A stretch of 64,000 nt of DNA from Cyanomargarita calcarea GSE-NOS-MK-12-04C (GTDB lineage: Bacteria > Cyanobacteriota > Cyanobacteriia > Cyanobacteriales > Nostocaceae): positions 185,887 through 249,886 of the forward strand of contig JAHHGZ010000006.1 of assembly GCA_019359595.1 (NCBI GenBank). Direction: 5' to 3'. The translations under genes and the position numbers were made by a program. Positions 9,688 through 19,119 of this stretch are shown one piece after another; position 1 is the first letter of the stretch; every line of letters starts with the position of its first letter. Under the pieces are notes generated by a model. That model saw nothing but the letters and a program-made list of their open reading frames with translations, made no database searches and was not told where the DNA came from.

Positions 9688-12600
9688 ACTCGCAATCTAA
9701 CTGCAAACCCTTGTGGATGCCGTTGTACTCCTTCAACCAATGGATAAACCTGCAAAAATCCTAATTCCATCGGTTTGACAGCTAAATCCAAAATTGCTGA
9801 TTTCAAATCTTCTTTTCTATCAGCACTGCCTATCAGCAAAACCGATGCACCTTGTTTAAATGCTTCCTCTACCTGTTCGCGCCAATCAGGTTTATCTAAA
9901 TATACTATGGTATCGCCTGCTTGCAATACACTAAGTAACGTTTCTCGGTCGGTATCGGGAAAGCTGGCAAAGGGGTTATAAATGGATAAGGCACGAGAAC
10001 GAATCATATTTCCCCTTGCCCATAACAACCCGTAAATTACTTGAAATCGCCAGTAGGGATTAGGTTGCACTAAACCCAGGTGCAATAATGCTTTATCTAA
10101 CTTATCATCGTTACTGGCTACATAGGCAAAAACCCGCGCATCAATTTCAATACCCAATCTTTCTTCCTGTTCGTGCCACGAGCGAATCAAATCTAAGAAT
10201 AGTTTATCAGTTTCTGGGGTGCTTCCAGGACGTAAAATTCTGGTATTTATCGCTGTCATGACGGGATGCGTTACTAAAATTCCTTGAGATGATAGGACTT
10301 TTCGCAGTTGAGTACTTGCCTGTTTTAATTCGTTATATCCTTGAGCTAATCGCACATCTGCCATTGCATCAATCACATCTGTACTGGTTTGGGTTAATTC
10401 CAGTAACCGGGTTAGTTCCGAGTCCACAATCTCAAAATCTGAAGGTTCCAAAGCACTTGCAGCCAAGCGGAAAAAATTTGCCGGGTCTGCTGTGTAGCGT
10501 CGCAAGATTTCCTCAATTACTCCACCCCCACCAATGCTAGATTCAGTTATCCAAATTTCTTCGCACCCTTCCGGTATGGCAGGTGCATCGACTGGACGGG
10601 GACCGGGTTCGATATCTAAAATTAATTCACCCAAATCAAAGTGGGGACACAACTGCCCGCAAGCATCTAATAAGGCTGCTCCTACGGTAGTTTTGAAGCG
10701 TAAGGCTGTCCAAGTGTGCCATTGTTCATCCGGTTCCGACCAAAGCACCTTTGCTAAGTCGTTTAATCGAGTTTGAATGATGTCTGCATTGCAAAGTAGG
10801 CGCAATTTGTCATGTATCCTTTGGCGGACTACATTTTGTGTTGATGCTTCTTCCCCTTCTTCTAATAGGGTTTCTTCAACATTTAAGGTTTGGAAGATAT
10901 TATCAAGAACCCTTGCCATTTCAGAGCCGATATTTTCACTTGTAAGCAGGTTAAAGGCTTCTGGTAAGGATATTTTGTCTGTTAGGGCGCGGGCTGCTAG
11001 CATTGATATATATATTTGATATAGCCACTCGCGTTGAAAGGAATTTGTTAAATCACATAACGTCGCATCTGTCAATACCCGATATTGAAAATAGGTAGTG
11101 TCGCATGACTTGACCTCAAAGCTGGGGGTAAGTTGGAAGCGAAAGACCAAACCATCAACTTCTGTAGCAAATCCAACTGCTGCGTTTTTTCCATCCTGCT
11201 TTTGGGTAAAGCGAATAGTGGTATCGAATTCGTCACCTTTTTGAAAGCGGATGTTGGCATGGGATGCTAGAGCAAATCGTCGTGCTTCTAATGGCGATTG
11301 TTGGGTGTGGGTAAAGCAGTAAATTTCTGTAATAATTTTACACCAGGGGGAACCTTGGGGTAATTCAAGTTTAATACCGGAGTCGGGTGGAATTATTTGA
11401 CTGCACCATTCTAATTGGGCATTGGAACGAATGGAAACGCTAGGAGGTACTTGGGTTGGATTGATTGCCCAAGGACGAATGCAGGGAATATCGACAATTT
11501 TCCCATTTTGCTTCATTTGAAAAATTCCGGCTGATTCAAATTCAGTACAGTAGTCTTCTATTGGTAAATTTTGTTCTCTTTCTTCCCAATTTGGGGGAGC
11601 TATCCAGTGAGTTGCATGGATGTGTTGTACCCCAAACCGACGACTAGCTCGGCCTGGAGTGAAGGTTTTGAGAGCTTGGATAATGGGCATGAGGTTAACA
11701 TCTGGCTGGCTATTACGCAACTGGGGAGGTGTGGTAATAATTACTTCGGGTAATAGCAAGTCGCTAAATAAACTAGGGGGAACGAAATCGGGTAAGGGGT
11801 CGTTGGTTTGATAATCTTGGTTTGATTCGTTTGGATGTGCCGAAAAACGAGACCAATTCGACTTTAAACGTCGCAGTAAAGTGGGAAGTACCACCATCAT
11901 CAATGACCTTGGGGGTTCCCAGAGAATTGCTTCGACTTCATAAGAACTCAAATTCAAGGCTGACTGTAGATATGCTGTTAATTCGAGTTGTCCTGTTTGG
12001 GTTTCGAGAATCTTTTCAATTAGTTCTATTTCTAATTGCTGCCGTTTTTTTGTATATTCAGAGGGAGCCGCAAAATCATACCAAACACTTCCTTTGATTG
12101 CTGTTAACTGCTGTCCCACCCAATCCATAAAAGCGAAAACAGCTTGAATGCGGATAACGTAGCGATTTTGGATGGGAAGCGATCGCTTGGGTAATACTGG
12201 GTTAAAAAGCAGATCGTAATTTTGATATGCAATGCGATCGCGTCCGTAATCGGATAGTACCACCACTGTCCAAGGTCGCATAATTCGTCGTCGTCCAGCA
12301 CGTCCTTTTCTTTGGAGAAATGAAGCCATATCTCGTGGAGCTTTGTGCTGAATTACACCTCCAACCTCTGGGTCGTTGAATCCTACTTCTAAAGATGCAG
12401 TAGCAACGATAATATCAGAATTCGGGGTAACTCCGGTATCTTGGGAACTGGTGCGACCAATACTTAAAGGCAATTCCAACCCGTGTCCGATTTCTTCGCA
12501 TAAAAGCCAGGATTGCCCAGCCACCAAGCGTTCACTACTCTCAGATGCATTATGCGACCGTAATGCTGCAAATGGCAATCTTCCCCGCAGAGGACGACCC

Positions 12601-14150
12601 CAACTGTCGCATCCTTCGGCATCCAAAAGGTTATGGAATAAACGATTGGTCACATCTAAATCGTCAGTAAAAGCAAAAACACGGGAACCATAGAAGCCTT
12701 GGCTGAGAGGGTCTTGTGAGGGGTCAAGGACGCGCCGCAACAGCATTGAAGTTTGTATCGTTGTAGACAGTAAGCTCGTTCCCGATACGGGGTCACCTCT
12801 GAGAGCTAATTGATATTCAGTACCTTCCGCAACTTGGTTTTCGCTGGGAGAAACTTCCTCAACAGAAGCGGGATTTAAGCCTGTAAGTTGGCTAAAAAAC
12901 TCTGCAGCACTTTCGAGAGTTGCCGAAAGTCCCGTAAATTGGACTTTTTTGGCAATGATTTTCTGCCAACGTCGCAATAGGTAAGCAACCTGTGCCCCGT
13001 GAATACCTGTATAAGTATGTACCTCATCAAGCAAAACTATCTGAGGTTTTTTCGCAGTGCCAATACCGAATATATGACCGTAATGCGAATCACCCATCGA
13101 CCGATTGAGCATTTCCGTGCTGGTAAAAACTAGATCAGGGGGAGATTTCACCATGCGATCGCGTGTGAGAATTATCTCCGAATCTGGGATAATTGTACCG
13201 CATGAGGGTTTGAGACAAGTAAGTTTTTCTTTACCAGCTTGGATATCTGCACGTTTCCAGGATAATATTCCCTCACATTGGGGACAGCGTAAGTAAGGAC
13301 AGGTAAACCCACCGTCTTGAGATTCCCATTTCTGTTGAATATTTTCAATGGTTGTATTTTTGGGAGTCAAACCAAAAAATGCACCGATGATAATTTTACG
13401 CTTCCCTTCATCCTTGAGGACAGCATCGACACGACGTGCTTCTTGATAGGTTTCCGAAAATTGGTCTTTGAGCAGTTCATTCCGGGGATAAATTGCTAAT
13501 CCTTTAGTCCAATATTCATTATTCTTTATCAAACTGGCAATATGTGCTAACGCTGGTAAATAAAATGCTAAAGTCTTTCCCGTACCAGTACCAGCACAAA
13601 CAATCATCCCCCGACTTTTGGTACTATTAAAATCTCGCAGCATTCGATTTGTAGCACGTAGCTGAAAATCTGCAAGTAAAACTTCACCACGGTTATGAGA
13701 ATTTAGTATAGATATAATTGCGTTTTTTCCTAGGGAAGTTAGTAGTTTATCTGCTTCTAACTTTTCGATTACTTTATTTAAAGTTATATCTCTTTTTGGA
13801 TAAATTCTCGGACGAATTTGCAAACGATAATCAGCGACTAAGGTAGGGGAGGTTTGCCAATTCTTGTTATGGAAAAGTTGACGAAGACGGGCAAATAATC
13901 TTACCGATTCTGCCATTCGGGTACGAAGCAGACGATTACCTTTTATGTTAAATTCAAAGAGTAGTTTTAGCTCAATTATTTCGTTGATAAAATCCCAAAT
14001 ATCTATATCAGTATCGCAATTATTTAAAAAATCTTCGGCAAATTCTTGAATTTCTTCTTCAGTAAATCCACCGTCAACTATACCCCAGGTAAGAAGTTGA
14101 ACCTCTTGACGTTCCAAGGTATCTAAAAAATCTCTGATTAATTCATTCAT
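9669..14150 (-). CDS. dpdJ: DpdJ-family DEAD/DEAH helicase
   Basis: 1493 residues, a very large superfamily 2 helicase. It has Walker A in CAGTGTGKTLAFYLPAL near residue 183, a four-cysteine zinc insert (CPYLRCPQC ... CLKPSCG) near 285-320, the motif II box LLDEVHTY near 375, TGLSATLES as motif III and QRKGRAGRRR as motif VI near 613. The C-terminal half, with SSIGGGGVIEEILRR near residue 1200, resembles DUF1998-type domains seen in DISARM and related defence helicases. In Dpd systems DpdJ is part of the restriction set. The gene is last in the E-F-G-H-I-J order; 255 bp separate it from dpdI, so it may have its own promoter. Confidence 0.82.
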   Translation of the reverse strand: MNELIRDFLDTLERQEVQLLTWGIVDGGFTEEEIQEFAEDFLNNCDTDIDIWDFINEIIELKLLFEFNIKGNRLLRTRMAESVRLFARLRQLFHNKNWQTSPTLVADYRLQIRPRIYPKRDITLNKVIEKLEADKLLTSLGKNAIISILNSHNRGEVLLADFQLRATNRMLRDFNSTKSRGMIVCAGTGTGKTLAFYLPALAHIASLIKNNEYWTKGLAIYPRNELLKDQFSETYQEARRVDAVLKDEGKRKIIIGAFFGLTPKNTTIENIQQKWESQDGGFTCPYLRCPQCEGILSWKRADIQAGKEKLTCLKPSCGTIIPDSEIILTRDRMVKSPPDLVFTSTEMLNRSMGDSHYGHIFGIGTAKKPQIVLLDEVHTYTGIHGAQVAYLLRRWQKIIAKKVQFTGLSATLESAAEFFSQLTGLNPASVEEVSPSENQVAEGTEYQLALRGDPVSGTSLLSTTIQTSMLLRRVLDPSQDPLSQGFYGSRVFAFTDDLDVTNRLFHNLLDAEGCDSWGRPLRGRLPFAALRSHNASESSERLVAGQSWLLCEEIGHGLELPLSIGRTSSQDTGVTPNSDIIVATASLEVGFNDPEVGGVIQHKAPRDMASFLQRKGRAGRRRIMRPWTVVVLSDYGRDRIAYQNYDLLFNPVLPKRSLPIQNRYVIRIQAVFAFMDWVGQQLTAIKGSVWYDFAAPSEYTKKRQQLEIELIEKILETQTGQLELTAYLQSALNLSSYEVEAILWEPPRSLMMVVLPTLLRRLKSNWSRFSAHPNESNQDYQTNDPLPDFVPPSLFSDLLLPEVIITTPPQLRNSQPDVNLMPIIQALKTFTPGRASRRFGVQHIHATHWIAPPNWEEREQNLPIEDYCTEFESAGIFQMKQNGKIVDIPCIRPWAINPTQVPPSVSIRSNAQLEWCSQIIPPDSGIKLELPQGSPWCKIITEIYCFTHTQQSPLEARRFALASHANIRFQKGDEFDTTIRFTQKQDGKNAAVGFATEVDGLVFRFQLTPSFEVKSCDTTYFQYRVLTDATLCDLTNSFQREWLYQIYISMLAARALTDKISLPEAFNLLTSENIGSEMARVLDNIFQTLNVEETLLEEGEEASTQNVVRQRIHDKLRLLCNADIIQTRLNDLAKVLWSEPDEQWHTWTALRFKTTVGAALLDACGQLCPHFDLGELILDIEPGPRPVDAPAIPEGCEEIWITESSIGGGGVIEEILRRYTADPANFFRLAASALEPSDFEIVDSELTRLLELTQTSTDVIDAMADVRLAQGYNELKQASTQLRKVLSSQGILVTHPVMTAINTRILRPGSTPETDKLFLDLIRSWHEQEERLGIEIDARVFAYVASNDDKLDKALLHLGLVQPNPYWRFQVIYGLLWARGNMIRSRALSIYNPFASFPDTDRETLLSVLQAGDTIVYLDKPDWREQVEEAFKQGASVLLIGSADRKEDLKSAILDLAVKPMELGFLQVYPLVEGVQRHPQGFAVRLRVQEAVQ

Positions 14151-14405
14151 ATTAATGTTGTATTATATTTTTAAGAAACAAAGTATTTAAGAGAGTAAAC
14201 CACGAAGGATAGAAAGAAATAAGAAAGAGAAGTTGTTTTATATATAGCGATTTCGACCGTCTTGAGGTGCAGCATATTCAATTAACCGCAGATAGACGCA
14301 AATAAATTTCTACTTCAGCAAACTAGGAAATTCTACAATCTCTTTATTTTATGTCTTTGTGGTTCATTAAATTAATCGTAAATTTAATGCACGATTCTAG
14401 AAGAG

Positions 14406-15113
14406 CTAACTCAAGCTAATTTTAAAGTTATCAGCAATCTTATGTTGAATAATCCAATCTTGAACCTCTGGAGTTAAAAGTTTTAAAGTTGTTCCTTGAT
14501 TTGCTGTGACTCGGATAAAATCTAATACAGCTTCTGGAAAATCATCAGATTTAAGGGTATCCCAAGACTGTTTCAATTGTGCAATTTTTTGTTCGTATAT
14601 TGTGAACTGAGAATTATTTTGAGGGTAAATAATCTTTTTTATTTCAGCATCTAGATTGCGAATTTGTTGTACTGTATATTTGAAAGCCTCAACCTTAGAT
14701 AATACATTTAGGATTTCGCTATTGGTACTAGGCATCTCTTGGTCACGGTAACTTTTCCAAGCTTCAGTTAGTAGCTTATCTATCAATGCTTTTAGGCTAT
14801 TTATATTCAAAAAATTCTCTTTAAAGTTTGTATTATCAAGAATCCAGTCCGGGTCATTTTTGAATTTTTCCTCAGCAGTGATAATAAAAGCCAACAGTGT
14901 ATCTACTCTTTTGGTTAAATTATCACTTAAAGCATCTATAATATTTCTCTGACGAAAAGCTGCTAATGCTTCCACAAGAGGTTGAATAGTGACAACTGCA
15001 TCATTAATTTGCTTTTGTCTGGTTTGAAAAGTTTTCAGATTATTGGCAAACTTTTGCAGGTCTTTTTTATATTTTGATAGCTCAATTAGTTCCTGTGATT
15101 TTTCTACTAGCAT
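14406..15113 (-). CDS. dpdI: DpdI-like coiled-coil protein
   Basis: 235 residues, almost entirely helical and charged, with several heptad-like stretches (LIELSKYKKDLQKFANNLKT; AEIKKIIYPQNNSQFTIYEQ). No catalytic motif is visible. The start overlaps the dpdH end by 7 bp. The name is given by its place between dpdJ and dpdH and by its size. A structural role in a complex with the large ATPases is inference. Confidence 0.62.
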   Translation of the reverse strand: MLVEKSQELIELSKYKKDLQKFANNLKTFQTRQKQINDAVVTIQPLVEALAAFRQRNIIDALSDNLTKRVDTLLAFIITAEEKFKNDPDWILDNTNFKENFLNINSLKALIDKLLTEAWKSYRDQEMPSTNSEILNVLSKVEAFKYTVQQIRNLDAEIKKIIYPQNNSQFTIYEQKIAQLKQSWDTLKSDDFPEAVLDFIRVTANQGTTLKLLTPEVQDWIIQHKIADNFKISLS

Positions 15114-18100
15114 ATTGTATCTCCTTTAATTTCATTCATCATGTTTCGTAACTTAGCCAATCCATCGTTAATTTCTTTACGGCTAGATTCCAATGTGATT
15201 TCACCTGATTGTTCTAGCTGCGTAATGCCAATTTTAACTTCCGAAAGTGAAGCATCTAGAAAGCTATTAGCATTATTGAGAAAATCTTCAGAATTAGTAA
15301 TTACTTTTTGATAATCTTCGCTCAGAGATGGGAGTAATTTCAGGATATTACTTTCTGGTTTGTCCTTCTCATCTTGTACGCGCTTCATTATATCTTGATA
15401 TTTGGTGATTGCGGTACCTCTAAATTTGTTTAGTATATCTTTCATGCCATCAAAATCTTTTCTACCACGAAACACTCCCTCATCTCGTGCGGAATTCATT
15501 GCAGTTTCTAAGCTATCAATAACCTTCTTTTTATTCACCTCCTCTCCTAACTCAAATACTAAAGATTGATAAATTTTAAACTGACGTTCGCATTCTTCTT
15601 GAATCGCTTTTTCTAACAAATCATCTACCTGTTGGCGTATCTTTTGCAATTCTGGGAACTCATCTCGAACATCTTCGGGAATTTCATATTGAGGTTGCCA
15701 AGATTTACGGACTTTTTCTAAAGGTTCAACAATTTGAACTGCATCAATAATTTGAAACGTTGGATTACTACCTTTTGTACAAGCAATCCGACTTTTGACA
15801 ATATCTAATAATGCTTCCCGATTTTTCTTAAGACTAAAAGCATCAGACAGCTTTTTCCAACTAGATGCACGAGTTGTATCATCGTTGCTATCTATATCTA
15901 GAAACAACGAATTAATCAAATTTGTCAGGGTATTTGTCGGATGTCCTGCCATTGTGGCACTAATTGCAAGCAACTCCACCGCAGCAGGTACGGGATTCCA
16001 AGGTTCCCCAGATTCACGGGGATAAAGACGAATTTTTTCAAGGACATGGTGACTCCAACGTTCCAAATATTTTGCGTACATGCGAAAATAGCGATCGCCA
16101 TTGGGAAATTTCCAGTTTTTATAGTGGTTATACCTTAAAATACCTTGAAAGACGTATGCTGTTTCCGTGAATTCCTTACTGTCGTCTGGGTTGAGGGGAA
16201 GTGAGAAAACAACCCCCGAATAAGTGGCTCTTTTGATTTTAGGGTTATGGAAAATGAGGTTTCGTTGCTGAAGTAACCTACCACCAGTACCCACGAAACT
16301 ACCCTTCAGTAGCATTTCAGTGTCCCATTCAATTTTTTCGATAATTGCGGGAAAAAGTGACCCCCGAATATCTGTTGCGATCGCATCGGGTAAAATTGCT
16401 TGATTATTCCAACTGTCGAGGATTTCCAACTTTTTTTTCAGCGTCTCTGGAATTTCTTCTACTAAAGTATCAATTTTATGTTCCTGTGGAGGATCTACAA
16501 GAATTGGTGTCTTGGGAAAAAATTTAGATTGGGGTATAACCTGCTTTATTTCTGTTGGCTTCGTTTTGACATCAAGTAGAGGTAAATTAAAGGCTGTATG
16601 AACCTCTGCTGATAAATTACAAAGCTCATTGCTATCATCCCACAGGTCTAAGAATACTTCACGACGATTTATGTTTTTTTGCGAGTCTTTATTTTGAATA
16701 TCTAACTTCATACCAGCACTCAATCTCATTGGAGCAAAGTGCTTTCCTAATGTAACTGAGGGAAAATTCCCATTTTTAATGTCATCTACAGAATTTTCTA
16801 AAGTGTATTTTAGTACATCTCTAATCAAAATTCTTGGGTTAAATTCACCTGGGTTGACTCTACTAAACATCTGCTCTAAAGCTTTTGAGTTGAAAGGGTA
16901 AAGACCCATTCCATCAATATGTCCAAACCCTGTATGGCAAGCTTGAGAGTGTTCGCAATCGTGACAAGCACTTGTTATTTTACCCCGATTTTGAGAACTT
17001 GCCCAATTCTCAATTTCTTTCTCTTCTAAACGAACGGCATTAAGGTATCTAGCTACAAATCGTTGAATATCATCCTGGTTAATTAAAGATTTTTCCCCAA
17101 CTTTATTAATAGTAAGATTGACACTAAAAGTAATGCGCTGATGAACTGTATCAATCAAATTTTTAAAATAGCCTGTTGTACAAGCTAATGCTGTCCGAAT
17201 TGCACATAATGGCTTATTTTCACCTTGTTGGGGTCGAGCTAAAACTGCTTCCAAGACTTCCCTATCAATACCTTGTAACTTAGCAAAATCTTCAATTAAA
17301 AGCACTAATTCGATATTTTTTTCTGCCAAACTTTCACGGACTTCACGCATTAATTTTTGTAAATCTTCTCGACCTAAATTCAAAACTTGGCTAATCGCAT
17401 CATCTAAATGCGAGTTCAACCAAATTACAGTTTGCTTTTGTATATCCTCATCATTGATTAATAAACGATAAAACTCTTGTGCTTTTTGTCCGGCTTTTTT
17501 AACATCCTGATTATTCAGTGGTAAATCTTCACAAGAAAACTCACGACGTTCGTTGATATCTTCAATCGTGTCTTTATATCCAAGTGTATGAACTACTAAA
17601 CGATGGATAATCTCTTCATCTTTTAATAAATTTTCTCTAAAAAAATTGTCATATAGTAGAGCAGGTAAATTTTCTATCAAATATTCTTGAGTTTCTTCAT
17701 CAGCAAGTTTAGCCTGTAAATGTTGTCCATTATTCCCAACTTGAAAAGCTATATTGTTCAATAATTGTTCTCTTGCACCCTTATCTGTTAAAGTCCGACT
17801 TGATTGATTTAAGCGTTTGCGGTACTCCTCTAATTTATCTTCTTCAAATTCTGCAATATTTAAAATTTTTTCAATAATATCTTTTAAATTTGTGCCAATT
17901 CTCGGAATCAGTAGAACCTTACGTTTATCGGTTGATTTTATATTAGCCGACAACCAACGAATCAGGTGAGATTTCCCCGTACCCGTCTCACCCAAAACAG
18001 GTACAAAGGCAAAATCTTTTTCGGCTAAAAAATCCTGAAGAAACTGCGCTTCATCATATTCATTCTGCGATGATGATTTAATTGAATCTCGACGATACAT

Positions 18101-18214
18101 GGAAATAGGGTGATGTGTAGCCAAAAACAAATGATTGGCAGTTTGGGTTGCTTCCACATTCATCACCTGACGGATCATGTCCTGATTCCAACAAACAAAC
18201 TTTTTAAAGGTCAT
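15107..18214 (-). CDS. dpdH: DpdH-family large P-loop ATPase
   Basis: 1035 residues from the ATG at 18214, which overlaps the dpdG stop as ATGA and follows GGAAAGGAG; a TTG at 18232 is less likely. Walker A is VLGETGTGKSHLIRW near residue 76 and a Walker B-like strand is LVLLIEDFAKLQG near 308. A cysteine/histidine cluster CHDCEHSQACHTGFGH near 420 may bind zinc. The C-terminal third is helical and coiled-coil-like. It resembles STAND or AAA-type ATPases that sense or load partners. In Dpd clusters DpdH is needed for restriction. Confidence 0.78.
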   Translation of the reverse strand: MTFKKFVCWNQDMIRQVMNVEATQTANHLFLATHHPISMYRRDSIKSSSQNEYDEAQFLQDFLAEKDFAFVPVLGETGTGKSHLIRWLSANIKSTDKRKVLLIPRIGTNLKDIIEKILNIAEFEEDKLEEYRKRLNQSSRTLTDKGAREQLLNNIAFQVGNNGQHLQAKLADEETQEYLIENLPALLYDNFFRENLLKDEEIIHRLVVHTLGYKDTIEDINERREFSCEDLPLNNQDVKKAGQKAQEFYRLLINDEDIQKQTVIWLNSHLDDAISQVLNLGREDLQKLMREVRESLAEKNIELVLLIEDFAKLQGIDREVLEAVLARPQQGENKPLCAIRTALACTTGYFKNLIDTVHQRITFSVNLTINKVGEKSLINQDDIQRFVARYLNAVRLEEKEIENWASSQNRGKITSACHDCEHSQACHTGFGHIDGMGLYPFNSKALEQMFSRVNPGEFNPRILIRDVLKYTLENSVDDIKNGNFPSVTLGKHFAPMRLSAGMKLDIQNKDSQKNINRREVFLDLWDDSNELCNLSAEVHTAFNLPLLDVKTKPTEIKQVIPQSKFFPKTPILVDPPQEHKIDTLVEEIPETLKKKLEILDSWNNQAILPDAIATDIRGSLFPAIIEKIEWDTEMLLKGSFVGTGGRLLQQRNLIFHNPKIKRATYSGVVFSLPLNPDDSKEFTETAYVFQGILRYNHYKNWKFPNGDRYFRMYAKYLERWSHHVLEKIRLYPRESGEPWNPVPAAVELLAISATMAGHPTNTLTNLINSLFLDIDSNDDTTRASSWKKLSDAFSLKKNREALLDIVKSRIACTKGSNPTFQIIDAVQIVEPLEKVRKSWQPQYEIPEDVRDEFPELQKIRQQVDDLLEKAIQEECERQFKIYQSLVFELGEEVNKKKVIDSLETAMNSARDEGVFRGRKDFDGMKDILNKFRGTAITKYQDIMKRVQDEKDKPESNILKLLPSLSEDYQKVITNSEDFLNNANSFLDASLSEVKIGITQLEQSGEITLESSRKEINDGLAKLRNMMNEIKGDTIC

Positions 18215-19119
18215 GATTTTTCTCCTTTCCAAATAACATGAGAAATTCGTCCGTCGTTATCAACTTGATTATTTGCTTTCGGTAAAATCATCAAGTCTGT
18301 ATCGGATTGTCTTTCCAACTTAATATCACCCTCATCTTGGAGTCGAAATAACGCAAAAGCTGTAGTTGTGGAAAGATAATTAGTTTGACGTTGACCAATT
18401 TGTGCTTCTACTTCTTCCCGAAATTTCCCGGTTTCAAATAAAGGACATTGTGTTGCCAATCTATGAATAAAATCTTGTATTGTAATTTCTTCTTCCCCAT
18501 TAAATAAACGCTGAAAATTTCGTTTAATATATGCTGTTGGGTCAGGAACTATAACTGATTTTCCTCCCAAAGTATGACCCCACGCAAAACCTATGTAGCG
18601 CATCCAATCATCCATTTGACTAAAGAAGGGACTACTTGTCATTTTCAAGAAATCACCAACTTTTTGCGTGTTAACTTGCAATTCCACTTCATCTTTATTT
18701 CCGGGAGCATCATAAATATCTTGCGCTAAATACCAAGCACAAACCCGACCAAAGTCTTCTTCATCTTCGTTATCAGAAGCAAAAAATAGGTGAGCTAAAG
18801 TATCAGGTAATAGCTTATCACCTAATAAAGGGTTTCGAGCATCTTCTGGTAATGATGGGTTAATACTGATTTCCTCATCTTCTTTTACCAATAGTCCACA
18901 TTTAACACTCTCTCTCAGAGAATCATTAAACATCGGACGTGACATTTTTTTGTCTTTCGGCTTTTCCTTATTGTCAGGAATATGTTCAACTAATTTGTCA
19001 GGAGATAGTATATTTTCTAATAAATCTCTCCTTTGCCGTTGTCCTTTAATCTGAAGTAAATATCTGAATATTCCTTGAATCCGACTGGATTGGGCTTTTT
19101 GTGTTTTTAAAACGCTCAT
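18211..19119 (-). CDS. dpdG: DpdG-family protein
   Basis: 302 residues with no recognised enzyme motif. The first third is basic and helical; the middle contains FLKMTSSPFFSQMDDWMRYI followed by GFAWGHTLGG, and the C-terminus is a likely winged-helix-like segment (TTAFALFRLQDEGDIKLERQ). It is coupled on both sides by ATGA overlaps to dpdF (upstream) and dpdH (downstream). The family call depends on that order and on its size. Confidence 0.72.
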   Translation of the reverse strand: MSVLKTQKAQSSRIQGIFRYLLQIKGQRQRRDLLENILSPDKLVEHIPDNKEKPKDKKMSRPMFNDSLRESVKCGLLVKEDEEISINPSLPEDARNPLLGDKLLPDTLAHLFFASDNEDEEDFGRVCAWYLAQDIYDAPGNKDEVELQVNTQKVGDFLKMTSSPFFSQMDDWMRYIGFAWGHTLGGKSVIVPDPTAYIKRNFQRLFNGEEEITIQDFIHRLATQCPLFETGKFREEVEAQIGQRQTNYLSTTTAFALFRLQDEGDIKLERQSDTDLMILPKANNQVDNDGRISHVIWKGEKS